DNA from: Acinetobacter lwoffii | GTDB taxonomy: Bacteria > Pseudomonadota > Gammaproteobacteria > Pseudomonadales > Moraxellaceae | Direction: 5' to 3' | Assembly: GCF_024129355.1 (NCBI RefSeq) | Contig: NZ_JAMXXP010000009.1 | Coordinates: forward strand, 41,958-105,957 | Length of the DNA stretch: 64,000 bases | Shown here: in pieces, positions 18,992 through 28,018 of the stretch | Position numbering within the stretch: position 1 is the stretch's first letter | Layout of the letters: every line of letters starts with the position of its first letter | Program-made: the position numbers and the translations under genes | The notes under the pieces: model-generated | The model's input: only the letters and a program-made list of their open reading frames with translations | What the model was told of the DNA's origin: nothing | The model's database searches: none

Positions 18992-19207
18992 TTACTTGAG
19001 TGATTTCAATATATGATCTATCTCACTTCGATTAAAACCTCTTTCTTTAAAAATAGTATGAATTATTTTTTTCATACTTTTTGACGCATACTGGTATTTC
19101 TTTACTAAAATGTCAGAATCAATTTCCTGTAAACTATACTTCAAATATAATTCTTCATTGAGCTTCTGATTTCTAGCATCATCTTCATTATTTATCGTGT
19201 TATACAT
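18992..19207 (-). CDS. Small hypothetical protein, 71 residues
   Basis: This small acidic/basic helical protein (ELYLKYSLQEIDSDILVKKY, then HTIFKERGFNRSEIDHILKSL) lies 10 bases downstream of the glutamine-synthetase-family gene on the same strand. No strong ribosome-binding site precedes its ATG, so translation may be coupled to the upstream gene. I do not recognise the family. Its position just before the convergent TorF gene suggests it is the last gene of that unit. Confidence 0.5.
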   Translation of the reverse strand: MYNTINNEDDARNQKLNEELYLKYSLQEIDSDILVKKYQYASKSMKKIIHTIFKERGFNRSEIDHILKSLK

Positions 19208-19217
19208 TTTTAAGCAG

Positions 19218-20633
19218 TTAAATATCCCAATGTTGTTCGATCAAAGTAATTTGGCTGTACATATACTGATGCTCAGCACGTTTAACTGCACACCATAATT
19301 CCATAAATCTTTTGCCGAGATATTTTTGCAAAACAGTATTCCGGTGAAAAAATGTTAAAGCATCCAGCTGATTCGTACTTAAAAAGTGCGGCTGATGTTT
19401 ATTTTTTATCTGAGTGGCTTGCTGTGGAATTTCTAGATTCTGTGTCAACCCATGCAGTGTGCCGATCAAAATCAGGGCTGCAGTTAAATAAGGATTGCAA
19501 TCCGCACCTGCAACACGATATTCCAAGCGTTGATTTTCATTGTCCGAACATGGTATGCGAATGGCCACATTGCGGTTATTCATGCCCCAATTAGCTTCTA
19601 AGGGCACATGGTTTCCAGCTTTAAACCGGCGGAATGAGTTTACATTCGGGGCAAGCACCGCCATGGACGGCGGCAGCAAGACTATCAGCCCGCTGATCGC
19701 CTTTAATAATTGCCGTGACGGTAAAGGATTCTGCTTCATGCTGAAAATATTCTGCTGGTCTTGATTTAACAAACTCATGTGAAAGTGCATGCCGCTGCCC
19801 GCTTTATTCAGATCAGGCTTAGCCAAAAAGCTTGCATGTAACCCATGTTCTACAGCGACTTGCTTAATGGTGCGCTTTAGCATCATGATCTGATCGCATA
19901 GCTTCAAAATATCACCGCTATGCTGAATATTAATTTCGTATTGCCCGGAAGATGATTCCGAGACTAAGCCTGTAATCTGAATCCCCTGCAAAAGGGCAAT
20001 CCGTTCAATTTCATCCAGAACGTCTTGATATTTATCTTGCGCATTCACATCAAAACATTGATTTAAATAAATCTGATTGGAGCCAGATTTTTCATTGCTG
20101 TCAAATAAATAAAACTCCAATTCTACGGCCATGCAAGGATAAAAGTTTTGATCATGCAGCGCTTTTAAACTTTTTTTTAAAATATTGCGCGGTTCAACTT
20201 CGCAATCTTGATGATTGTCATCTTTCATGGTTAGGAATAACTGTGCCTTGGACTCTGGATTTAAAGCGCAGGGCTGCAGGCTTCCCAATATAGGTTTACA
20301 TAAATAATCCGGCTCACCGATCGATTTTCCTAAACCCGATTCTTCAATCACTTCTCCATCAAGACTCATGGCATAAATAGACATTGGGAAATAACAGCCT
20401 TGTGCAATATTTTTTAGACCGACAATATCTATGCGCTTGCCGCGGACATGACCATTCAGATCGTGCAGGCAAATCTCAACATGACGGGTATTGGGATAGC
20501 GCTGCAGATAGTTTTCGATTTCTTCTGAAAATAGAATATCTTCAATATCGCAGCATTGACGCGCAGATGGCATGGATTCAGGGACCGCTTTTTCGTCAGC
20601 TATATTATGTCTAGCCATGAGTAAATTACTCAT
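19218..20633 (-). CDS. Glutamine synthetase family protein (PuuA-like)
   Basis: The 471-residue protein has the complete glutamine-synthetase fold: an N-terminal beta-grasp domain (HVEICLHDLNGHVRGKRID) and the catalytic domain. Metal ligands are in MAVELEFYLFD and SSGQYEINIQH, ATP-binding GSGMHFHMSL follows, and NSFRRFKAGNHVPLEANWG is also present. Its length and the LNG-x-x-RGKR start fit the gamma-glutamylpolyamine synthetase group (PuuA and relatives) rather than GlnA, which has a different N-terminus and an adenylylation loop. It likely joins glutamate to an amine; the amine is unknown. GGACA precedes the ATG. The neighbouring TorF porin may supply substrate (inference). Confidence 0.82.
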   Translation of the reverse strand: MSNLLMARHNIADEKAVPESMPSARQCCDIEDILFSEEIENYLQRYPNTRHVEICLHDLNGHVRGKRIDIVGLKNIAQGCYFPMSIYAMSLDGEVIEESGLGKSIGEPDYLCKPILGSLQPCALNPESKAQLFLTMKDDNHQDCEVEPRNILKKSLKALHDQNFYPCMAVELEFYLFDSNEKSGSNQIYLNQCFDVNAQDKYQDVLDEIERIALLQGIQITGLVSESSSGQYEINIQHSGDILKLCDQIMMLKRTIKQVAVEHGLHASFLAKPDLNKAGSGMHFHMSLLNQDQQNIFSMKQNPLPSRQLLKAISGLIVLLPPSMAVLAPNVNSFRRFKAGNHVPLEANWGMNNRNVAIRIPCSDNENQRLEYRVAGADCNPYLTAALILIGTLHGLTQNLEIPQQATQIKNKHQPHFLSTNQLDALTFFHRNTVLQKYLGKRFMELWCAVKRAEHQYMYSQITLIEQHWDI

Positions 20634-20798
20634 TATTTTGTCCTGTTAAATATTAACAATGATCAAAATAAAACAAGTTCTACCGAATGTAACGTAAATA
20701 AACCGTAAAAAAGCACCCAACTAATATGATTATTTTTTAAACTATTAAAACCACGAAAAAGCTAATTTAAAATAAGTTAAAACATAAAAATAACAATA

Positions 20799-21712
20799 GA
20801 TCTCTTTCATAAATCAAAAAACGATCTTCTTTTTGGTTAATATTTGCACTCCGGATTTCTTGGCATTCGTGCATAATCTGCGGATGAAATACATCGATTC
20901 AAACAAGCTTTCTGATCCTCAGTTCAAGCGATACACAGGCATCTCATGGTCAACTTTCTATTTGATGGTTGAGCAATTGCAGAAGCATGTCTCTGCCAAA
21001 GACAGACCGCCCAAGTTAAGCCTGGAGGATCAGGTTCTGCTCTGTCTGAGCTATTGGCGGGAATACCGAACCTTATTTCACGTTGCGACGAGTTACGGGG
21101 TTTCAGAGCCCACAGCCTCAAGAATTGTCCGTCATGTTGAAGACTGCCTGCTTCGGTCCAATCTGTTTAATTTACCCAAAGATTTACCCGAGGGCGAAGG
21201 CATCGACTGGAATGTTGTGATCGTGGATGCCACGGAAATTCCAATCCAAAGGCCTAAAAAAACAGAAGAAAAGCTATAGCGGCAAAAAAAAGACCCATAC
21301 CTTTAAAGTACAAGCCATGATTCACTACAAAACTCAGCAAATTCTGAGTTTATGTGCCAGTCGCGGGGCAGTGCATGATTTCGAGTTGTTCAAACGCAAT
21401 TTAAACCAGATTCCTTTTGGGGCTTTTATCCTGGCAGATAAAGGCTATCAGCGGATTTATGTGTTGTATCCGAATAGCCTGTTGCCATTAAAAGCCAAAA
21501 GACACTGTAAATTGGATCCTGAATTGAAAATCTATAATCAAGAAATCAATAAAAGATGAATCGGAATTGAGCATGTATTTGGCAACCTGAAAACCTTCAA
21601 AATCCTTGCTGAGCGTTATCGAAATAGATGTAAAAGGCTTAGTTTGAGATTCAATTTAATCGCTGGAATCTACAACTTGGAACTGAGCAAAAAATGATTT
21701 ATGAAAGAGGTC
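20799..21712 (+). mobile_element. IS5-family insertion sequence (IS427-like), decayed
   Basis: The element of 914 bases has imperfect terminal inverted repeats of about 18 bases (gatctctttcataaatca at the left, its complement at 21695-21712) and a TA target duplication (20797-20798 and 21713-21714). The TA duplication and two-frame transposase fit the IS427 group of the IS5 family. It sits between the glutamine-synthetase gene and the end of kdpE. Confidence 0.88.
20884..21697 (+). pseudogene. IS5-family DDE transposase, frameshifted and stopped
   Basis: The reading frame starting at the ATG at 20884 runs to 21279; after a one-base shift in a 7-A run (about 21256-21262) the next frame continues to a TGA at 21557, and the same frame goes on to 21697. 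DDE residues are spread over the pieces: VVDATEIPIQRP (D), FILADKGYQ (D) and IGIEHVFGNLK (E). The A-run could be a programmed shift, as in some IS427-group elements. The internal TGA (expected Arg just before IGIEH) looks like a true nonsense change, so the copy is probably inactive. Confidence 0.85.
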
Positions 21713-21747
21713 TAATTACTCATGTAAAATAAATGGCATATTTAATA

Positions 21748-22461
21748 TTAATAAATCTTCAAAAATCGCAAACCCACTCCCGGTTCAGTAATAATATATT
21801 TAGGCTGCACAGCATTATCATTTAACTTCACTCTTAATTTAGCCACCAGAATCCGTAAATAATGCGTATCTTCTTGGTGCGTTGGCCCCCACAGCTCTTT
21901 CAATATTTGCGGCTGAGTAATCAATTGGCCTTTATTTTTCGCCAATAAATTCAGCAGCTGATATTCTTTGCGTGTTAAGGAGAGCAATTGTTGATTTAAA
22001 AAAACCTGCCGTTTGGAAAAATCGATTTTTAATACGCCATCATCAAAAATTACAGTATCAACAGTACTATGCTGGTGCTGCCTAAGCAGTACACGAATGC
22101 GCGCCACCAGCTCCTGAACACTAAACGGCTTGGTGACATAATCATTTGCGCCAGCATCCAGAAGCTTCACTTTTTCTTCTTCATTTGCCCGCACAGACAG
22201 CACTATCACTGGAACGTGCGACCATGTGCGAAGCTCAGACAAAACCTCATAACCATCCAAATCTGGCAAACCCAAATCGAGGATCACTAAATCTGCGCCT
22301 TGCAAAGCTAGGAGTTCCAAACCCTTTTGGCCATTTTCAGCCAAAAGGGTTTTATAGCCTTGCGCTCTGAGTGCTATATCCAAGAATTTTCGAATCTGAT
22401 TTTCATCATCAATAATCAAGACATTGGTCATGGAGCTGGCTGATTCATTCTGTTCTGGCAT
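21748..22461 (-). CDS. kdpE: Response regulator KdpE
   Basis: The 237-residue OmpR-type regulator has a receiver domain at residues ~12-125 with the phosphoacceptor in VILDLGLPDLDG and the switch Lys in YVTKPF. A winged-helix DNA-binding domain follows (LTRKEYQLLNLLAKNKGQLI, HYLRILVAKLRVKL). In the Kdp system, phosphorylated KdpE activates kdpFABC at low K+ or under salt stress. It follows kdpD by 27 bases. The IS element is inserted 33 bases beyond its stop and does not damage it. Confidence 0.95.
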   Translation of the reverse strand: MPEQNESASSMTNVLIIDDENQIRKFLDIALRAQGYKTLLAENGQKGLELLALQGADLVILDLGLPDLDGYEVLSELRTWSHVPVIVLSVRANEEEKVKLLDAGANDYVTKPFSVQELVARIRVLLRQHQHSTVDTVIFDDGVLKIDFSKRQVFLNQQLLSLTRKEYQLLNLLAKNKGQLITQPQILKELWGPTHQEDTHYLRILVAKLRVKLNDNAVQPKYIITEPGVGLRFLKIY

Positions 22462-22488
22462 TTTCCCACCTAAAAGCTGCTAGATGCT

Positions 22489-25137
22489 TTAAGTAATTTG
22501 CTGAATAGGAAGCTGTATGCGGATACATGTTCCTTGATTGTTCTTGCCTGATGATGCCATGATTTTCCCCATATGCGCACCCACAATCGCTTTCACAATC
22601 GTCAAGCCCAAGCCTGTACCATATTGCCCGCGGTCACCGCGCTGCATGGTATAAAACATGTCAAAAATGCGTTCCCGCTCACCTTCCGGGATACCCTGCC
22701 CCTTATCAGTTATGGCAATTTCGATCTCATTTTCATTCACCTGCTGCACCTCAATCATCACAGCTTTATTCTCTGGTGAAAATTTTACGGCATTTTCCAG
22801 CACATTAAAAATGGCCTGTTCAATCAAGGCGGCATGTACAAATAAACTCAAAGATTCTTGAGGCGCATGCACTTCAACCAATGCATCTGGCATATAACGG
22901 TTTAAACGGCGCACTGCTGAACCGATCAGTTCATCAACTCCAATCCAGTCCCGCTTCAAGCTTAAGCCTTCATGGCCTAAACGGGTCATATCCAGTAGGT
23001 TTTGAATATAGCGGTCTAAACGTTCCCCCTCTAAATGAATCGCTTCCAGCAAGCTGTCCTGATCATTTTCATTCATGGAATGGCGGTAAGTGCTCAAAGT
23101 ATCCGCTGCTCCAATCATCGACGCCAAAGGCGAGCGTAAATCGTGCGATACGGATGATAATAATGCCGAGCGCAATTTTTCCGTTTCAGAATTCACATTG
23201 GCTATTTCCAAAGCCTTGGTCAGCTGGGTGCGGAAAATCGCCTGCGCAAGATACTCTACCATGAGTTCAGCGAGCTGTTTTTGCTCCGTATTGATTACTG
23301 CTTGCACATCTTTAAGTTTCAACCCCACCACGCCTAAGCATTGCTTGGAAGCCAATAAGGGCAAAAACCACCACTCATTTTCCGTCAAGGTTTGGGTAAA
23401 GCGACCGGACGGTTGATGGTTTTTGAATGTCCAATCGGCTGAAATTTTTTCTTTATTACTCATGATAGTGGATGATGCTTGAGTTGCTGCAGTATCTGGG
23501 AAATACAGCCAGACATCTGCATTGAGATTTTTACGCAGGCTATGTTCAGCAATCTCCTTGATTTGTGCCAAATCTAATGCTGTGGACAGCTTCTGCCCTA
23601 AATCCTGCATAATACTGTTATAACTGTTCGCCGTTTTGAGTGCAGTCACCTGTTCTTTCAAACGTGACGCTAATCGGCTCGAAATTAAAGCCGCGCCCAA
23701 AAATGCAATCACGGTGACAATCCCCTGATGTGCAGAAATCTGAAATGTAAATTGCGGGGAAATAAAGAAAAAATTATAAGCTAGAAAGAATAGGATGGCT
23801 GAAAAAGCTGCAGCCAGCATCCGTGTTTTTGATGCCACAAAAACCACAGCGGTGATAAAAATCACCGAAAGATCTTCAATCCCTAAATACTTTTCCCCTA
23901 AGCTTGCAATCACAATGCTGATGACCGTGGTGGCTAGTACGTACTGTATTTCTCTCAGCGACAAGAATGCCCTTTGAGTGAAAAAGGACAGATGCTTATT
24001 CTCTGCAATAATCGGCACAATACTGAGTTCAAAACTGGGCCGGTATTGCAGTAATTGATCAATCAAATTGAGCCTTAAATTCAGCGAAAACTTTTGCGGA
24101 GCCGCTTGCGCTAAAACTAAGGTTGAAATGCCGCGGTCCATCACATAATCAAATAAAGTTTTAGCATGTTGCTGGCCGTAAAGGACTTCTGTCATTCCGC
24201 CCATTTGACGCGTTAAGTTTAAAGCCCGTTCTATTTCACGGCTTTGCGAGTTTTCCTGTTTATTCATGATTTGCGTATCATGAGAAAAAGCAACAACCGT
24301 CCAGTTTGCCGCACGATGCTCGGCAATACGGCATCCAGTCCGAACTAAAGCTTCAGAATGCCCTTTGCCATCAATCATAATTAAGACATGATTTTTTAAG
24401 GGGATTTGAGCAAGCCCTTGAATGGCGAAATTTTCGCGTACATCATTATCAACATAATTGGCAACGGTTTGCATTGCCAGTTCACGCAGTGCCGTTAAGT
24501 TGGAGCTGTTGAAAAATCGCTGTAAGGCCTGTTCCGCCTGCTCAGGCACATAAACCTTCCCTTGGTTTAAGCGCTCCAACAGCTCATTCACAGGCAAATC
24601 AATTAAGCGGATATCTCTAATCCGTTCGAACACCCGGTCTGGCACGGTTTCAGTGACACGAATCCCAGTGATTTGATATACCACATCATTCAAACTTTCC
24701 AAATGCTGAATGTTCATGGTGGTAAAAACATCAATACCAGCATCTAATAATTCATTGATGTCTTGCCAGCGTTTTTCATGACGGCTGCCGGGCATATTAG
24801 TGTGGGCAAATTCATCCACCAAAACAATACTGGGCTTTTTATCCAAAACGGCATCTAGATTCATTTCCTCCAGATGCTGCCCTTGATATTCAATAGCCTT
24901 GCGCGGAATTATATCTAAACCAGAAATTAAATTTTCAGTTTCTCTACGGCCATGCGTTTCTACATAGCCAATGACGATATTAATACCCTGCAGCGCCAGT
25001 TCATGCGCACGAACCAGCATGGCAAAGGTCTTTCCCACGCCCGGAGCTGCGCCTAAAAAAATCGTCAGCCGCCCAGACTGATAACGCTGTGTATGTTGCA
25101 GCAAAACATCGGCTTTATTGGTTCGTGGATCAGTCAT
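22489..25137 (-). CDS. kdpD: Sensor histidine kinase KdpD
   Basis: The 882-residue kinase has all expected parts. The N-terminal KdpD domain carries a Walker-type loop LGAAPGVGKTFAML (about residue 28-41) and DEFAHTN (about 107). A universal-stress-like domain follows, with four membrane helices near residues 395-500, a GAF-like domain, the dimerisation/phosphoacceptor helix SSVSHDLRSPLASM (about 665) and the HATPase with DKGQGIPEGE and GTGLGLTIVKAIV. It senses K+ limitation and phosphorylates KdpE. It is separated from kdpC by a 205-base gap with a hairpin, so kdpDE may be partly uncoupled from kdpABC. Confidence 0.96.
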   Translation of the reverse strand: MTDPRTNKADVLLQHTQRYQSGRLTIFLGAAPGVGKTFAMLVRAHELALQGINIVIGYVETHGRRETENLISGLDIIPRKAIEYQGQHLEEMNLDAVLDKKPSIVLVDEFAHTNMPGSRHEKRWQDINELLDAGIDVFTTMNIQHLESLNDVVYQITGIRVTETVPDRVFERIRDIRLIDLPVNELLERLNQGKVYVPEQAEQALQRFFNSSNLTALRELAMQTVANYVDNDVRENFAIQGLAQIPLKNHVLIMIDGKGHSEALVRTGCRIAEHRAANWTVVAFSHDTQIMNKQENSQSREIERALNLTRQMGGMTEVLYGQQHAKTLFDYVMDRGISTLVLAQAAPQKFSLNLRLNLIDQLLQYRPSFELSIVPIIAENKHLSFFTQRAFLSLREIQYVLATTVISIVIASLGEKYLGIEDLSVIFITAVVFVASKTRMLAAAFSAILFFLAYNFFFISPQFTFQISAHQGIVTVIAFLGAALISSRLASRLKEQVTALKTANSYNSIMQDLGQKLSTALDLAQIKEIAEHSLRKNLNADVWLYFPDTAATQASSTIMSNKEKISADWTFKNHQPSGRFTQTLTENEWWFLPLLASKQCLGVVGLKLKDVQAVINTEQKQLAELMVEYLAQAIFRTQLTKALEIANVNSETEKLRSALLSSVSHDLRSPLASMIGAADTLSTYRHSMNENDQDSLLEAIHLEGERLDRYIQNLLDMTRLGHEGLSLKRDWIGVDELIGSAVRRLNRYMPDALVEVHAPQESLSLFVHAALIEQAIFNVLENAVKFSPENKAVMIEVQQVNENEIEIAITDKGQGIPEGERERIFDMFYTMQRGDRGQYGTGLGLTIVKAIVGAHMGKIMASSGKNNQGTCIRIQLPIQQIT

Positions 25138-25235
25138 AGAAGTAATCTTTATTTATTGCTTTAAAAGATGTTTTTAAATTCATTTAAATGCGTCTAAAGT
25201 CAGCTTGGCTATTGCTGGGCAATATGGATGCCACC

Positions 25236-25270
25236 GTTGGGCGGAGGTATAGAACATCCCCTCGCCCAAC
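25236..25270. repeat. Hairpin in the kdpC-kdpD gap
   Basis: gttgggcg (25236-25243) pairs perfectly with cgcccaac (25263-25270), and the inner bases gagg/cccct extend it imperfectly. No T-run follows on the minus strand, so it is more likely a transcript-processing or stabilising structure than a terminator. Confidence 0.5.
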
Positions 25271-25342
25271 AATCGTATATAACTTAATTCAGATTATTCA
25301 ATAGCTTTCAATCACTATATTTTAATCATCAAGCCATTCATA

Positions 25343-25945
25343 TCACTTCCCGCCCCGATCCAAAGCCAAATTCAATTCAAGCACATTGACACGTGCCTGC
25401 CCTAAAATCCCAAAAATCGGCTGAACCGTATGCGACTGAATCAGTTTTTCGATATTCTGTTCAGGCATATGCCGTGCATGGGCAATCCGCTTCACTTGAA
25501 TCATGGCTGATTGCACGCTAATTTCAGGGTCGATGCCGCTGCCTGAAGCGGTGACCAGATCCGCAGGAATTTTAGATTTTTCAATCTGTTCCTTCGCTGC
25601 GATTCGATTCAGCCGTTCCTCTATGGCTTTCTGCAGTTCAGGATTGGTTCTCGCCATGTTGCTTCCGGCCATCGCCATAGGATCATAATTTGCGGCAGAT
25701 GGACGCGGATGGAAATATTGAACTTGGGCAAAAGGCTGTGCCACTAAGCGTGAACCGATCACTTGATTATTTTCGACAATCAAGCTGCCGTTGGCTTGTT
25801 TTGGAAAGAGCATTTGTCCTAAGCTGGTTGCAGCAGCACTATATACAAAGCCGCATAAGCCTAGAGCAATGATGGTCATTCCAAACGAAGCGCGCAGTTT
25901 CTCACCCCATGATGAGTCTGCCAATTGATGATTTTGCATATTCAC
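25343..25945 (-). CDS. kdpC: K+-transporting ATPase subunit KdpC
   Basis: The 200-residue KdpC has one N-terminal membrane helix (FGMTIIALGLCGFVYSAAAT) and a periplasmic domain with conserved YFHPRPSAANYDPMAMAGSN and the SGSGIDPEISVQSAMIQ segment. KdpC stabilises the KdpAB complex and raises its ATP affinity. It starts 19 bases after kdpB. Confidence 0.95.
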   Translation of the reverse strand: MNMQNHQLADSSWGEKLRASFGMTIIALGLCGFVYSAAATSLGQMLFPKQANGSLIVENNQVIGSRLVAQPFAQVQYFHPRPSAANYDPMAMAGSNMARTNPELQKAIEERLNRIAAKEQIEKSKIPADLVTASGSGIDPEISVQSAMIQVKRIAHARHMPEQNIEKLIQSHTVQPIFGILGQARVNVLELNLALDRGGK

Positions 25946-25964
25946 TTTGTCATCCTCAAAAAAT

Positions 25965-28016
25965 TTATAGGGCCAAGATTGGACTGATCAGCAGATCAAT
26001 CGCTTTAATGGCAATAAACGGTAGCAGCACCCCGCCCACACCATAAATCAGCATGTTGCGGCGCAATAATTGGGTAGATGTCGAAGGTTTGAATTTCACA
26101 CCGCGCAGTGCAATTGGAATCAGCAGAGGAATAATGATCGCATTAAAGATCAGCGCAGACAGGATGGCACTTTCAGAACTGCCTAGTTGCATGACATTTA
26201 ACACATGCATTTGCGGAATTGCCGCGACGAATAATGCCGGCAAAATTGCAAAATACTTTGATACATCATTCGCCAAGGAAAAGGTGGTTAATGCACCGCG
26301 AGTAATCAGTTGCTGTTTGCCTATTTCAACCACAGATAGCAATTTGGTTGGATCAGAATCTAAATCCACCATATTGCCTGCTTCTTTGGCTGCTTGCGTT
26401 CCCGAGTTCATGGCTAAGCCAATATCTGCTTGGGCCAACGCCGGTGCATCATTAGTACCGTCACCGACCATCGCTACCAAATGTCCTTTGTTTTGCTCGG
26501 TTCGAATGCATGTGAGTTTATCTTCTGGTTTCGCTTCAGCGATATAATCATCCACACCAGCCTCTGCTGCGATGGCCGCTGCTGTGAGCGGATTATCTCC
26601 GGTCACCATCACAGTTTTAATGCCCATTTCACGTAAGCGCGCAAATTTTTCTTTAATGCCTTGCTTAATCACGTCTGATAGTTCAATGACACCCAACAAA
26701 TTCTGATCTTTAGCCACGACCAGCGGCGTTGCCCCTTTTGAAGCTATTTGTTCTACGCGCGCTTTCAGTTCGGCATGATTTTCAAGGTTTTGCGAAGCGA
26801 ATTTAAGAATGGCATCCATAGCGCCTTTACGCACTTGATGACCATCCGCCAAGTTAAGGCCTGAAATGCGTGTGGACGCATTAAAAGCGATAAACTCAGC
26901 CTGTTCAGGCTCGGCCACTCTTTCACCTTGCTCTTTGGCCAAAGCAACCACCGATTTACCTTCTGGCGTTGGATCGGCCAAAGAAGTCAGTACCGCCGCT
27001 TGGCGAAGTTCAGACTCCGTCACTCCTGTTAAGGGATAAAAAGCAGTCGCCTGACGGTCACCGTAAGTAATAGTTCCGGTTTTATCGAGTAGTAAAACAT
27101 CTATATCGCCTGCAACTTCAACCGCCTTGCCTGATTTGGCAATCACATTGGCTTTGAGCGCTCTGTTCATCCCTGCAATTCCAATAGCTGGCAATAAGCC
27201 GCCGATGGTGGTTGGAATCAAGCAGACCAATAGCGCCACCAATAAAATCGGGCTGATTTCAATATGCAGGAAATGTCCAATCAACGGCAGGCTGACCACG
27301 ACGATGATAAAAGTCACAGTCATCACGGTCAGTAAAATACCTAAAGCTATTTCATTCGGTGTTTTTTGACGGTTTGAGCCTTCGACCAAAGCAATCATTC
27401 GATCAAGGAAACTATTTCCCGCCTCTGCCGTCACTTGAACGATAATCCGGTCGGTTAAGACTTTGGTTCCCCCAATCACCCCTGATTTATCCGTGCCCGC
27501 TTCACGCAGTACCGGCGCAGATTCACCTGTTACAGCAGCTTCATTGATCGTAGCAAAGCCTTGAATGATCTCACCATCTGCGGGAATGAATTCCCCTGCA
27601 CGCACTTCAATCAAGTCATGCATTTTCAATTCAGCCGCTGAAATCTGCACCCCATCCATATCATCTTTAGAATGGATCCGGCGCGCCGTCAAATTTTGAC
27701 GCGCTTGACGCAGGGATGACGCCTGTCCGCGGCCTTTAGCTTCGGCAAGGGCTTCAGCATAATTGGCAAAGAGAACAGTCACAAATAAAATCAATGTCAC
27801 CAATAAGCCAAAAACCAGACTGGCTTGCCCCAAAATTGTACTAACCAGTGTAATCAGCGTCCCAAGCCAAACGATGGCCATCACCGGATTTTTAATCACA
27901 TGCTGCGGTAGCAGTTTAATAAAGGCATTTTTCCATGATTCAGCTTGAAATAAGGTTGAAGCGATAGTGTTTTGCTGTGTTTGAACAGTTTGTTTTGAAT
28001 GATTCATTGTACTCAC
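25965..28016 (-). CDS. kdpB: K+-transporting ATPase ATP-binding subunit KdpB
   Basis: The 683-residue P-type ATPase subunit hydrolyses ATP to drive K+ uptake through KdpA. It shows the actuator TGESAPV, the phosphorylation loop DKTGTITYG (Asp at about residue 312), the KGA nucleotide-binding residue segment (VRKGAMDAI) and the hinge MVGDGTNDAPALAQADIGLAM, all intact, plus seven membrane helices. The ATG is 2 bases after the kdpA stop, so the subunits are probably translationally coupled. Confidence 0.97.
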   Translation of the reverse strand: MSTMNHSKQTVQTQQNTIASTLFQAESWKNAFIKLLPQHVIKNPVMAIVWLGTLITLVSTILGQASLVFGLLVTLILFVTVLFANYAEALAEAKGRGQASSLRQARQNLTARRIHSKDDMDGVQISAAELKMHDLIEVRAGEFIPADGEIIQGFATINEAAVTGESAPVLREAGTDKSGVIGGTKVLTDRIIVQVTAEAGNSFLDRMIALVEGSNRQKTPNEIALGILLTVMTVTFIIVVVSLPLIGHFLHIEISPILLVALLVCLIPTTIGGLLPAIGIAGMNRALKANVIAKSGKAVEVAGDIDVLLLDKTGTITYGDRQATAFYPLTGVTESELRQAAVLTSLADPTPEGKSVVALAKEQGERVAEPEQAEFIAFNASTRISGLNLADGHQVRKGAMDAILKFASQNLENHAELKARVEQIASKGATPLVVAKDQNLLGVIELSDVIKQGIKEKFARLREMGIKTVMVTGDNPLTAAAIAAEAGVDDYIAEAKPEDKLTCIRTEQNKGHLVAMVGDGTNDAPALAQADIGLAMNSGTQAAKEAGNMVDLDSDPTKLLSVVEIGKQQLITRGALTTFSLANDVSKYFAILPALFVAAIPQMHVLNVMQLGSSESAILSALIFNAIIIPLLIPIALRGVKFKPSTSTQLLRRNMLIYGVGGVLLPFIAIKAIDLLISPILAL

Positions 28017-28018
28017 CC

